A stretch of 64,000 bases of DNA from NCBI RefSeq assembly GCF_018403325.1, contig NZ_BOSL01000001.1, positions 186,001 through 250,000 of the forward strand. The letters are read 5' to 3'. Shown in pieces: positions 1 to 8,537 of this stretch. The notes under the pieces are model-generated. The model was not told the origin of the DNA, did no database searches, and saw only the letters and a program-made list of their open reading frames with translations. Position 1 is the stretch's first letter. Each line of letters opens with the position of its first letter. This DNA comes from Paenibacillus vini (GTDB taxonomy: Bacteria > Bacillota > Bacilli > Paenibacillales > Paenibacillaceae). A program made the position numbers and the translations under genes.

Positions 1-242
1 ATATCAGGTCTATTCCCGGATTTAAACGTGTGTTTGCCTATATTCCGATTCTTGTTCCGCTGTTTGCCACGACCATCCAACGTGCGGAGCAGCTGTCCTA
101 TGCGATCGATGCGAGGGCTTTCGGAACCGGAAAGGGACGAACTTCTTACAGGCAGCTGGAATTTAAGCGGAGCGACTTGGTTGCAGCCTTGTTTACGGTT
201 ATATTTGTGTTGATGATGCTCCTCATTCGGATATACGGCTGA
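1..242 (+). CDS. EcfT-type transmembrane subunit of an ECF transporter (C-terminal fragment)
   Basis: Only the last 79 or so codons are inside the window, read in the frame beginning at base 3. The fragment carries an ARAFG stretch with surrounding basic residues, typical of the coupling helices by which EcfT subunits contact the ATPases of energy-coupling-factor vitamin importers. It ends in one hydrophobic helix (LVAALFTVIFVLMMLL) and IRIYG, as EcfT proteins do. The ATPase and upstream part lie outside the window, so the substrate cannot be told. The next gene starts 31 bases downstream on the same strand and may be co-transcribed. Confidence 0.75.
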   Translation, partial: IRSIPGFKRVFAYIPILVPLFATTIQRAEQLSYAIDARAFGTGKGRTSYRQLEFKRSDLVAALFTVIFVLMMLLIRIYG

Positions 243-273
243 TGTCGAGGATGCAGGATACGGAGGGATTCTA

Positions 274-1251
274 ATGGATTGGAATACGCGTTTGACCGAA
301 CTTCTTAAGATCAAGTACCCGATCATTCAAGGAGGGCTTGCTTATTTGGCCTACTCCGATCTGGCGGCGGCGGTCTCCAATGCCGGCGGATTCGGCCAGA
401 TTACAGCGATGAGTCTGCCGGATGCCAAAGCCCTGCGGAGTGAAATCAAACGTACTCGTACTCTGACCGACAAGCCTTTTGGCGTCAACTTTGCCATCGG
501 TATGCACCGGGGCGACCTCGAGGAGAGACTGCGGATAGCTATAGAGGAACAGGTTGCAGCAGTTACCCTTACAGGAGGCAATCCTGCGCCTCTTTTGCCT
601 GTATTGCAGTCAGCAAATCTAAAGACCCTGGTACTTGTCTCATCCCGGATGCAGGCTCAAAAAGCAGAGCAGCTCGGCGCCTCCGCAGTCATCGTTGTCG
701 GACACGAAGGAGGAGGGCACCTGGGCCGTGATGAAGTAGGAACGATGGTTCTCGTTCCCCAGGTCGTGGATGCGGTCCGTATTCCCGTGATCGCTTCAGG
801 AGGAATTGGAGACGGCCGCGGCTGGATGGCTTCTCTTGCTCTGGGAGCGGAGGGAATCGTGATGGGAACGAGGTTTATTGCCACCCGGGAATGCCTGCAC
901 GCCTCCTCTTCTTACAAGAATGCCTTGGTCGAGGCGTCCTCGGCGGATACCGTGGTTATCAAACGTTCCATCGGGTTTCCTGCCCGGGCGCTGCGGAGCC
1001 CTGTGACCGATAAGATTCTTGAGCTTGAACGTAAGAATACAGATTATGAAGCGCTGAAACCTTATATCAGCGGGGAGGTCAACAGGCGCTGGATTTATGA
1101 TGGCATTCAGGAAGAAGGCTTCGGTTGGGCCGGGCAGGCCGTCGGCCTGATCCATGATATTCCGGAAGTGTCTGAACTGATTCAGAGAATGGTTATAGAG
1201 GCGGAAGAAATACGCCGCAAATGGACAGCAGGAGACTCCCCCGATGAATAA
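274..1251 (+). CDS. Nitronate monooxygenase / FabK-like NAD(P)H-dependent flavin oxidoreductase
   Basis: A 325-residue protein of the nitronate monooxygenase/2-nitropropane dioxygenase TIM-barrel family, which also contains the enoyl-ACP reductase FabK. It begins with TELLKIKYPIIQGG and AGGFGQI, the FMN-binding start of the family. GHEGGGHLG near residue 145 supplies the active-site His, and ASGGIGDGRG and ALGAEGIVMGTRFI form the phosphate-binding end of the barrel. The family oxidises alkyl nitronates or reduces enoyl thioesters with FMN; motifs alone do not separate the two. The ATG has a GGAGGG-type site 7 bases upstream. No fatty-acid genes are next to it, which slightly favours a detoxification role (inference). 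Confidence 0.85.
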   Translation: MDWNTRLTELLKIKYPIIQGGLAYLAYSDLAAAVSNAGGFGQITAMSLPDAKALRSEIKRTRTLTDKPFGVNFAIGMHRGDLEERLRIAIEEQVAAVTLTGGNPAPLLPVLQSANLKTLVLVSSRMQAQKAEQLGASAVIVVGHEGGGHLGRDEVGTMVLVPQVVDAVRIPVIASGGIGDGRGWMASLALGAEGIVMGTRFIATRECLHASSSYKNALVEASSADTVVIKRSIGFPARALRSPVTDKILELERKNTDYEALKPYISGEVNRRWIYDGIQEEGFGWAGQAVGLIHDIPEVSELIQRMVIEAEEIRRKWTAGDSPDE

Positions 1252-1646
1252 AAAGGCTTCTTGGTACATTTAATACCATGGAAGCCATCCCCGAGAATGT
1301 ACTCTTTTACCCATCCCTCCAAATTGAACTTCTTACATTTTGTAGTACAATAAAATAATAATTTCAGAGTGAGGAACAAAACTAGAAAAGGCTCCCGGCA
1401 TTGTTTCACTGATGGCTGGCCTTGTTCTAAATACCCCGCGTCGGATTATAAAGATCCATAATTAGAATTCAGCACCTCACTTCTTGCTCCATTAACCTGG
1501 ATACACCCGAACCGAGTGCGCAGCGGCTCATGCTAGGCCATTTCTGAATCCGGGGGAAACAACTAATCAATGCGCTCAATTCGTTTCCTAACTTTAAATT
1601 GAAAACGCTGCCAATGTTGATTGGGGTATGAGTGAGGTGAATAAGT
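1252..1646. other. Intergenic region with weak signals and a cre site at its 3' end
   Basis: A 395-base stretch with no convincing gene. At 1254-1286 there is an imperfect hairpin (GGCTTC...GAAGCC) whose T-run lies on the minus-strand side, so it would stop leftward rather than rightward transcription. A possible sigma-A promoter is TTGAAC at 1324-1329 and TACAAT at 1346-1351, with a 16-base spacer. If used, it gives a leader of nearly 300 bases ahead of the sensor gene at 1647. The far end holds a perfect cre match, listed separately. Short reverse ORFs here have no ribosome binding site and look spurious. Confidence 0.4.
1599..1613 (+). promoter_or_regulatory. cre site (CcpA operator) upstream of the sugar sensor gene
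   Basis: TTGAAAACGCTGCCA matches the cre consensus WTGNAANCGNWNNCW at every defined position. It ends 33 bases before the sensor ATG. This placement fits CcpA-mediated carbon catabolite repression of the sensor/kinase/regulator genes. A second perfect cre precedes the transporter genes. Confidence 0.75.
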
Positions 1647-2633
1647 ATGAATAAAAAGTGGCTATCTTGTGTGGCTGTAATACTAATAATATTACTATCG
1701 TATGAATTTATTGGATTTGCACGCCAATCCGGAAAGATGGGTAGCATTGTTCAGGAATTACATGGTCATCCCGGAGATTCGGGACACCGTTATCACATCG
1801 TACTAATTGAGCAGGAAAGGTATCATCCTTATTGGGAAATGGTTGAGAAGGGTGCAGAGAAGGCCGCAGAAAGGTATGGAATAGATATTGAATTTACCGG
1901 TCCGGTTCGCAACAATATGGATGAGCAGATTAACTTGCTTGAAAAAGCGATTGCTGCCCGAGTGGATGCAATCATTGTCCAAGGTCTGAACGAGGAGAGG
2001 TTTACTCCAGTCATCGATAAAGCTGTACAGCGTGGAATTCCTGTTATAACTATCGATACGGATGCACCAGCTAGCAAGAGACTGGCTTATGTAGGTACGG
2101 ATAACGAGGCGGCAGGCGAAAGCATGGGGCGTCTTGTTGTAGAAACTTCAGGCGGAACTGGAAAAATAGGCGTCATTATTGGGAGTGAGCTTGCCGAGAA
2201 CCAATTGCAGCGGCTGCAAGGGCTAGAAAACATTGTTAGACAATACGAGGATCTGGAGATTGTGGATGTCCGCAGCTCCAACATTTCACATATGGAGGCG
2301 ATTCAGCAAGCGGCGGGCATGCTGGAGATGCACCCGGACATTACGATCATGGTGGGTACCAGTGCAACAGATGCCCTGGGTGTCCTACAGGCTGCGAAGA
2401 GCTTGAAACGGGATGCTCTTACGATCATTGGCTTTGATAATCAGGAAGAGACGCTAGACGGCATTCTCAGGGGTGAAATTAAGGCGACTATAGCACAGCA
2501 GCCATTTTTAATGGGGGATACAGCAGTCAAGCTGCTTAACGATCATTTCCAAGGAAAAGCCTTGCTGTCTGAATATTACACAGAGGTAATGGTGTTAGAT
2601 AAGCAGAATGCCCAGAAGGGAGAAGGCCTGTGA
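1647..2633 (+). CDS. Membrane-anchored xylose-type sugar sensor (XylFII-like periplasmic binding domain)
   Basis: A 328-residue protein of the type-I (LacI/ribose-binding) periplasmic binding fold. It starts with a signal-anchor helix (residues 5-24, LSCVAVILIILLSYEFIGFA) that has no lipobox, so the domain should stay tethered outside the membrane. Sugar-binding family blocks follow: VDAIIVQGLNEE, ITIDTDAPAS, YVGTDNEAAGESMG and TIIGFDNQEE. It overlaps the kinase gene by four bases (GTGA). Gene order sensor-kinase-YesN-XylFGH matches the XylFII-LytS/YesN system known from Clostridium beijerinckii, where XylFII binds xylose outside the cell and modulates LytS. The ligand here is inferred from that context, not seen. 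GAGGTG precedes the start. Confidence 0.8.
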   Translation: MNKKWLSCVAVILIILLSYEFIGFARQSGKMGSIVQELHGHPGDSGHRYHIVLIEQERYHPYWEMVEKGAEKAAERYGIDIEFTGPVRNNMDEQINLLEKAIAARVDAIIVQGLNEERFTPVIDKAVQRGIPVITIDTDAPASKRLAYVGTDNEAAGESMGRLVVETSGGTGKIGVIIGSELAENQLQRLQGLENIVRQYEDLEIVDVRSSNISHMEAIQQAAGMLEMHPDITIMVGTSATDALGVLQAAKSLKRDALTIIGFDNQEETLDGILRGEIKATIAQQPFLMGDTAVKLLNDHFQGKALLSEYYTEVMVLDKQNAQKGEGL

Positions 2634-4066
2634 GTATCCGCCAAAAGCTGTTGGTTTGTATTCCGTTCCTGGTAGTCTTGATGAGCACGGTTTCCTTTTT
2701 CTTGTTCCAAAGCGGAAAAAGTGTGCAGGAGAGCTATCATTTAATGATGAATCGTATTTTATTGTATAAGGAAGTGTCCTATGAGGTCGGGGAGATTATG
2801 CGGTCGATGAACCGTTTTATTATGCAAGTCGATGCGGATAGCCTTCCTGAAGTGGAACAGCACCTGAGCAGTGTTCAGCAGTTGAGACAAGAGCTCGATG
2901 GACTAGAAACGATTGGCGGCAGCGATTTGCCGCTTGTAAATTATCGAAATATTATTGATACGTTTTTGGAGCAAGTTGAGACTATGATTGGCAAGATCGA
3001 CGATCAAGATTCGAATACTATGGCAGGAGCTTACATCGAAGCGGAGAAGACCGAACGCTTTATACGCGAGGAGGCTCAGGGATTAGTCGATATCGAGCTC
3101 GATCAGTACAAGCCGATTTATCAGGAGATTATGTCTACCACGGACAAATTGAATACGCTAGGGACCCAACTGGTTGTTACGGTCGCTGTCCTTAGTATCA
3201 TTCTGGCCATATGGCTGTCGAATAGCATAACGGGGCCGATTCGGCGGCTGGTGGCTACGGCCAAGTTAATATCGAAGGGGCGAATGGACACCAAGGCGCC
3301 GGAAAGCATTAACAATGATGAAATTAGCATCTTGTGCCGAACCTTTAATAGCATGATCGATAATATTCAAAGCTTAATGGCTGATAACATGAAAAGTCTG
3401 GAGAAGGACCGTCTCGTTAAGGAGCTGGAGCTAAAGATGCTTCAGAGCCAAATTAATCCGCATTTTCTGTTTAATACTCTTAATGCGATTACCAAGTTGG
3501 CATATATCGAGGGGGCTACCGAGACAAGCTATCTTACGGTATCGGTATCCCGGCTATTGAGATATAACCTGCAAAAGCTGGACCAAGCGGTACCGTTACG
3601 TGAAGAAGTCGAACATGTGACCGAATATATCAACATTCAGAGGGCGCGGTTTCGTGACCGGATTTCTTTTGTCATGGAAATTGATGAGAGAGCACTGGAT
3701 GGAATGGTTCCATGTCTGACTCTGCAGCCTATTCTGGAGAATGCATTCTTACATGGGATAGAGCAGATGGAAGAGGGCGGCGAGCTCAGGCTTACCATTC
3801 AATATGAGGATGAAGGTGTAGGAATTGAGATTCGAGATAACGGCGTGGGTATGAGCAAGGAAACGGTAGAACTGCTTCTCAGATCTTTCCGGGAGGAATC
3901 CTCCAGCTTTGGCAGGAGAGGCCAATCTACTGGACTAGGGACACACAATGTATTCAAAAGACTGCATTTATTCTTCAACGGAGAGCAGCGCATCGAAATA
4001 GATAGCACCCAGGGAAAAGGAACCGCTATATTCTTCAGGATTCCCTTTCGTACGGTAACCACATGA
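2630..4066 (+). CDS. LytS/YesM-type sensor histidine kinase
   Basis: A 478-residue kinase starting at a GTG that overlaps the sensor stop codon, implying translational coupling. It has a transmembrane helix at residues 6-25, an extracellular helical region to about 177, a second helix near 178-198, then a HAMP linker (NSITGPIRRLV). The His_kinase domain contains QSQINPHFLFNTLNAI with the phospho-accepting His. The ATPase domain shows ILENAFLHGIE (N box), IRDNGVGM and GLGTHNVFKRL (G boxes). It should relay the sugar signal to the YesN regulator encoded 19 bases downstream. The medium-length extracellular region fits contact with the anchored binding protein rather than direct sugar binding (inference). 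Confidence 0.88.
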   Translation: MSIRQKLLVCIPFLVVLMSTVSFFLFQSGKSVQESYHLMMNRILLYKEVSYEVGEIMRSMNRFIMQVDADSLPEVEQHLSSVQQLRQELDGLETIGGSDLPLVNYRNIIDTFLEQVETMIGKIDDQDSNTMAGAYIEAEKTERFIREEAQGLVDIELDQYKPIYQEIMSTTDKLNTLGTQLVVTVAVLSIILAIWLSNSITGPIRRLVATAKLISKGRMDTKAPESINNDEISILCRTFNSMIDNIQSLMADNMKSLEKDRLVKELELKMLQSQINPHFLFNTLNAITKLAYIEGATETSYLTVSVSRLLRYNLQKLDQAVPLREEVEHVTEYINIQRARFRDRISFVMEIDERALDGMVPCLTLQPILENAFLHGIEQMEEGGELRLTIQYEDEGVGIEIRDNGVGMSKETVELLLRSFREESSSFGRRGQSTGLGTHNVFKRLHLFFNGEQRIEIDSTQGKGTAIFFRIPFRTVTT

Positions 4067-4085
4067 CAAGAAAGGATGATGGCTC

Positions 4086-5666
4086 ATGTTCAGCTTACTT
4101 ATTGCGGATGACGAAGCGCTGGAGCGGGAGGGTCTTGAGCTGATGATCAGGCATCTTATGCCGGACACCTTTCATTTCCTTCATGCGGAAAACGGACGAA
4201 AGGCCATTCAGATTACGGAAGAGGAACGGCCTGATTTTATCTTTATGGATATTAAGATGCCTGGCATCCAAGGGCTTGAAGCTGTACGTCATATTGCTGC
4301 CCTAGTTCCCTCAACCAAAATTGTGATGATCACGGCTCACGATTACTTCTCTTACGCGAAAGAGGGCCTGGCTCTAGGAGTCAGAGATTATCTGCTTAAG
4401 CCGGCAAGGCCGGAGGAAATACTCCACGTATTACAGCTGTTAGTTGCGGAAAAGGAAGAAGAGAAGCGTGTGCGTAATGAGCAATTAGAGCTTCAGGAGA
4501 AACTGTCGCAGCTGATTCCGCTAGCCGAGAACGAGCTCTCTCTTATGCTCATGCTGGAGTCGGTGCAAGAGGTGGAGCTTGAACAGCTTGCAAGTCTGTT
4601 AGATATACAGTGGTATAAGGGCTATGCGATGGTATTATCTTTTTTCAGGAAATCCAAAAAGGAGTGGGACGAATTTCAACTGCTCAAGCGGGACATCTAT
4701 GAAGCGGTTAAGCATTTCACGAAGCCCAATTTGTCCCCGATTGTCGGGCCTATCGTTGGACATCAGATGGCTTTATTCATTCCTCTTCCACCCGGCAGGC
4801 ACGGTTATTCCCAGCGTATTATTTCCCTGGAATGGGGTGAGCGTATTAGGGGGATTATCGAGGAGAGATTCCAGTTGTCTCTTTCCATTGGGATTGGATC
4901 GGTTCAGGAGGGCTGGGACGGAATCAGCCGATCCTACCGGGAAGCCGTTCGGGTTTGCGCGGAGGATAGCGTACTCCTGAATGTACGGCATTACGATGAT
5001 ATGCTCCTCAGCTCAGGGCAGACGAAGATCTCACTGGATGATGAGAAGAAGCTCTTGGATGCTTTGCTGCGGCATAACAAACAGGAAAGCGCAGAGAGAC
5101 TTAGCTCTTTATATTCCATCTTGGAAGAGAAAAGTTTCGGTTCATTGGCTACCTTGCGCGCAGAGGTCATAGGGCTTCTGATGTTTCTGTGCCGCGCGGT
5201 TCAATCTGGTGAAGGTGCTAATCTGATTAGAACCCTGAGTGTAGTAGAGGATCGCGAAGTTCTTCGTAAAACGGCCCTATATTGGCTCGATTCTTTCATC
5301 GATGGTTTGATGGAAGAGCGGGAGCAGAGTCGTTCACATGTATTCCGGAGGGCGCTTCTCTATATTGAGCAAAAGTATAAGAAAGACATCTCGATGGAGC
5401 ACATTGCGGAATACGTGAATCTTAGCCCTCATTATTTCAGTAAATTATTCAAGCAGCATGCAGGAGAGACTTTTATCGATCATGTCACCGGGCTTCGCAT
5501 TAAGGAGGCTAAGAAATTGATTATGGAACAAAGTCTCAGTTTAAAAGAGATATGCTACGAGGTAGGTTATAAGGACCCTAATTATTTTAGCAGGGTCTTC
5601 AAGAAAGCGACAGGAATTACGCCAAGCGAATATCGGCAGCAAATCGAGAAGAAAAGTCCTTGTTAA
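4086..5666 (+). CDS. YesN-type response regulator with AraC DNA-binding domain
   Basis: A 526-residue regulator. The receiver domain (residues 1-120) has the acidic pair in IADDE, phospho-acceptor D55 in FIFMDIKMPG and the conserved Lys in LLKPARPEE. A long linker (about 150-400) is followed by a two-HTH AraC domain at about 420-520, with the typical YKDPNYFSRVFKKATGITPSEYR end. It should activate the XylFGH operon that starts 200 bases downstream when phosphorylated by the adjacent kinase. The stop codon lies inside the stem of a strong terminator, so the regulatory and transport genes are probably separate transcription units. Confidence 0.9.
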   Translation: MFSLLIADDEALEREGLELMIRHLMPDTFHFLHAENGRKAIQITEEERPDFIFMDIKMPGIQGLEAVRHIAALVPSTKIVMITAHDYFSYAKEGLALGVRDYLLKPARPEEILHVLQLLVAEKEEEKRVRNEQLELQEKLSQLIPLAENELSLMLMLESVQEVELEQLASLLDIQWYKGYAMVLSFFRKSKKEWDEFQLLKRDIYEAVKHFTKPNLSPIVGPIVGHQMALFIPLPPGRHGYSQRIISLEWGERIRGIIEERFQLSLSIGIGSVQEGWDGISRSYREAVRVCAEDSVLLNVRHYDDMLLSSGQTKISLDDEKKLLDALLRHNKQESAERLSSLYSILEEKSFGSLATLRAEVIGLLMFLCRAVQSGEGANLIRTLSVVEDREVLRKTALYWLDSFIDGLMEEREQSRSHVFRRALLYIEQKYKKDISMEHIAEYVNLSPHYFSKLFKQHAGETFIDHVTGLRIKEAKKLIMEQSLSLKEICYEVGYKDPNYFSRVFKKATGITPSEYRQQIEKKSPC

Positions 5667-5684
5667 ACCAACAAGGACTTTTTT
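5654..5684 (+). terminator. Intrinsic terminator after the response regulator gene
   Basis: AAGTCCTTGTT, a five-base loop (AAACC) and AACAAGGACTT form a perfect 11-bp stem followed by a T-run. The regulator's TAA stop is within the hairpin. It separates the sensor genes from the transport operon. Confidence 0.85.
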
Positions 5685-5821
5685 GTGCTTTATAACCAAA
5701 TTGTCCTGTAAAAAAAACGCAAGTGGCCCTCTTTCCAGGAGGAAGCAAGGAAATGAAGAAGGAGAGGAAAGAAGTGCAGGTAATGAACACGCCGCCGAAA
5801 TCACTCCCGTGCTAAGCTTTT

Positions 5822-5836
5822 TTGTAAGCGCAACCA
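5822..5836 (+). promoter_or_regulatory. cre site upstream of xylF
   Basis: TTGTAAGCGCAACCA fits WTGNAANCGNWNNCW perfectly and ends 34 bases before the preferred xylF start. CcpA bound here would repress the transporter in the presence of preferred sugars. No clear sigma-A promoter could be picked in 5690-5820, as expected if the operon depends on the YesN activator. Confidence 0.75.
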
Positions 5837-5870
5837 ATTATTTCAGCTGATGAAAAGGGGAGATGAAAGA

Positions 5871-6953
5871 GTGAGAAAGTACGGTCAAGTTTTTCGTCTA
5901 GGGGCAGCTCTATTATTGGCATTATCACTTGCAGGCTGTGGATTGGTCTCCAATGGGGATACCGGAAATAAGGAAAAGACGGCCGCGAAAGACGGAGACA
6001 AAATTGTTATCGGAATGTCGATGGACACTTTGAAAGAGGAACGTTGGCAAAAGGACCGCGATATTTTCACCGCTAAGGTAGAAGAGCTCGGAGGCGAAGT
6101 GAAGGTGCTCGCGGCCAACGGGGACGATGCTACGCAGATGAGTCAGGCGGAGCAATTAATCTCTCAGGGAGTAAACGTTCTTGTCGTTATTGCCCACAAT
6201 GCTGAAGCCACGGCGCCGATTGTGGAAAAAGCGCACAAAGAAGGAATCAAGGTTATTGCTTACGACCGTCTGATTAATAACGCGGATGTGGACTACTATA
6301 TTTCTTTTGACAATGTACGGGTAGGGGAATTCCAGGCGAAAGCGGTGATCGAAAAGGCACCGAAAGGCAACATCGTCTATATCGGCGGAGCCGATACGGA
6401 CAACAATGCCCATATGTTCAAGGAAGGGGCCATGAATATTCTGAAGCCTCTTGAAGAGAAAGGGGATATCAAGATTGTCTATGACCAGTTCTCCAAGGAC
6501 TGGAAACCGGAAGAGGCCCTTAAAAATATGGAAAATGCGCTAACTGCGAACAACAATGATGTTCAAGGCGTGGTTGCAGCCAACGATGGAACTGCAGGGG
6601 GTTCGATTCAAGCCTTAACCGCTCAGGGGATGGCCGGCAAAATTCCGGTATCCGGCCAGGATGCGGATTTAGCCGCCGTACAACGGATTGCGGAAGGCAC
6701 CCAGCTGATGACCGTGTATAAGCCGATTAATGCGATCGCAACAGAAGCTGCGGAGATGGCAATGGCTGCGGCCAAGGGCGAAAAGATCACTACTGAAAAG
6801 ACTGTAAACAATGGGAAGATTGATGTTCCTTCCGTGCTGCTCGACCCGATTGCGGTGAACAAGGACAATTTAAACGTCCTTATCGAAGATGGATTCCACA
6901 AGCTGGAGGATGTATACAAGAACGTTCCTAAGGACCAATGGCCCAAACAATAA
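5871..6953 (+). CDS. xylF: D-xylose ABC transporter substrate-binding lipoprotein
   Basis: A 360-residue exported lipoprotein. I chose the GTG at 5871 over the ATG at 5850: AGGGGAG lies 8 bases before it and the protein then begins with a compact signal peptide and lipobox LSLAGC (Cys23). The mature part resembles XylF: LKEERWQKDRDIF, ANGDDATQMSQAEQLI, GVNVLVVIAHN, VIAYDRLINNADVDYYISFDN and SGQDADLAAVQRI. It captures xylose, or a similar pentose, for XylGH. It heads a three-gene xylF-xylG-xylH run with a 68-base gap to xylG. Confidence 0.9.
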   Translation: MRKYGQVFRLGAALLLALSLAGCGLVSNGDTGNKEKTAAKDGDKIVIGMSMDTLKEERWQKDRDIFTAKVEELGGEVKVLAANGDDATQMSQAEQLISQGVNVLVVIAHNAEATAPIVEKAHKEGIKVIAYDRLINNADVDYYISFDNVRVGEFQAKAVIEKAPKGNIVYIGGADTDNNAHMFKEGAMNILKPLEEKGDIKIVYDQFSKDWKPEEALKNMENALTANNNDVQGVVAANDGTAGGSIQALTAQGMAGKIPVSGQDADLAAVQRIAEGTQLMTVYKPINAIATEAAEMAMAAAKGEKITTEKTVNNGKIDVPSVLLDPIAVNKDNLNVLIEDGFHKLEDVYKNVPKDQWPKQ

Positions 6954-7021
6954 CTAGGTGCAAGGGTGCGGAACCTTAGGGTTCCGCTCTCTGCTGATTC
7001 CTGGTCAGAAAGGGTGCGGAA

Positions 7022-8536
7022 ATGATGCATGTATTAGAAATGTCGGATATCACCAAGGAATTCCCTGGAGTTAAGGCCCTGGACCGTGTGAATTTTAAGG
7101 TCAGGAAGGGAGAGATTCATGCTCTTTGCGGGGAGAATGGGGCCGGGAAGTCAACACTTATGAAGGTATTAAGCGGCCTCTATCCGGCAGGAACCTATAG
7201 TGGAGAGATTATTATTGAGGGACAAAGCAGGCAGTTCCAGCAAATATCGGATGCTGAGAAAGCCGGGATCGCCATCATTCATCAGGAGCTTGCGCTCGTT
7301 AAGGAGATGACGGTAGGCGAGAATATCTTTCTGGGAGCCGAGCCGTGCAGGCACGGGGTGATTCAGTGGGATGAATTGTACCATAACGCCTCTGTGTGGT
7401 TGAAAAAGGTAGGGTTGAATATTTCCCCAAACGTCAAAATCGGTCATCTGGGGATCGGACAGCAGCAACTCGTTGAAATCGCAAAGGCACTTTCCAAGCA
7501 TACAAAAATTTTGATTCTGGACGAACCGACAGCGGCTTTGACTGAAAGTGAAGTCTCCATCCTGATGGGGATATTGAATCAGCTGCGCAGTGAGGGCGTT
7601 TCCTGTGTATATATCTCGCACAAAATGCCCGAGGTCTTTGCTCTTGCAGATTCCATCACGGTACTCCGTGATGGGCGCACGATAGCGACTCTGGATCGTG
7701 AGGAGACGGATGATGATAAGGTTGTATCCCTCATGGTGGGCCGGGAACTGACGGAGAGATATCCGCGAGTTGATCATATACCGGGAAATACCGTGCTTGA
7801 GGTAAGCCATTATAACGTATGGCATCCTGAAAAGCGTAATCAAAGAGTGCTTAGGGATATCCACTTCACATTGCGTAAAGGGGAGATTCTTGGAATCGCC
7901 GGACTGATGGGTGCGGGACGAACCGAGTTGGCGAGCAGTCTTTTTGGGGCTTATGAAGGCAGGTCTGAGGGAGATGTACGAATCGAAGGGAAAGCGGTAA
8001 GGATCAGATCCGTTGCTGAAGCCATCAAAGCAGGGATTGCTCTAGTGACGGAAGACCGCAAACGCCAAGGACTAGTGATGGGCATGGATGTGAAACGAAA
8101 TACTACGATGGCTGCGATGGGCAAGGTATCGAAGCTTGGTGTTATTAACGAGAATGAAGAGATCAAGTGGGGACGCCAGTATGTGCAGGAGTTAAAGACG
8201 AAAACATCTTCGTTGGAAACGTTGGTAGGCACCCTTTCGGGAGGGAATCAGCAGAAGGTTGTACTTGGAAAATGGCTGATGTCCGATCCGAAAATCCTGA
8301 TTATGGACGAACCTACCCGGGGGATTGACGTTGGAGCGAAATACGAAATCTACAATTTAATGAATCGGCTGGTAGATCAGGGTGTAGCCATTATTATGAT
8401 TTCCTCGGAGTTGCCGGAGGTGCTTGGCATGAGCGACCGGATTATGGTGATGTGCGAAGGGGAACTTGTGAAGGAATTTCATTGGCGTGAGGCTACCCAA
8501 GAGAATATCATGATAGCCGCCGCGGGAGGTAAATAA
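7022..8536 (+). CDS. xylG: Xylose-type sugar ABC transporter, duplicated ATP-binding protein
   Basis: A 504-residue protein with two ABC domains, as in the CUT2 (RbsA/XylG) class. Domain 1 has Walker A GENGAGKST (residues 37-45) and Walker B ILILDEPTAAL. Domain 2 has the degenerate Walker A typical of the class (GLMGAGRTE), signature LSGGNQQKVVLGKW and Walker B ILIMDEPTRGIDVGAKYEIY. It powers import through XylH. The gene is one base from xylH, whose ribosome binding site (GGGAGG) lies within the end of this gene. The close match to XylG over other CUT2 members rests on the XylF and XylH neighbours. Confidence 0.9.
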   Translation: MMHVLEMSDITKEFPGVKALDRVNFKVRKGEIHALCGENGAGKSTLMKVLSGLYPAGTYSGEIIIEGQSRQFQQISDAEKAGIAIIHQELALVKEMTVGENIFLGAEPCRHGVIQWDELYHNASVWLKKVGLNISPNVKIGHLGIGQQQLVEIAKALSKHTKILILDEPTAALTESEVSILMGILNQLRSEGVSCVYISHKMPEVFALADSITVLRDGRTIATLDREETDDDKVVSLMVGRELTERYPRVDHIPGNTVLEVSHYNVWHPEKRNQRVLRDIHFTLRKGEILGIAGLMGAGRTELASSLFGAYEGRSEGDVRIEGKAVRIRSVAEAIKAGIALVTEDRKRQGLVMGMDVKRNTTMAAMGKVSKLGVINENEEIKWGRQYVQELKTKTSSLETLVGTLSGGNQQKVVLGKWLMSDPKILIMDEPTRGIDVGAKYEIYNLMNRLVDQGVAIIMISSELPEVLGMSDRIMVMCEGELVKEFHWREATQENIMIAAAGGK

Positions 8537-8537
8537 T

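Noticed and set aside
1182-1409. 75-codon minus-strand ORF in the 1.3 kb intergenic region
   Set aside because: It overlaps the end of the flavoenzyme gene, has no ribosome binding site and no recognisable sequence.
7169-7864. 231-codon minus-strand open frame inside xylG
   Set aside because: It overlaps a well-supported ABC ATPase gene completely and shows no motif or start signal.
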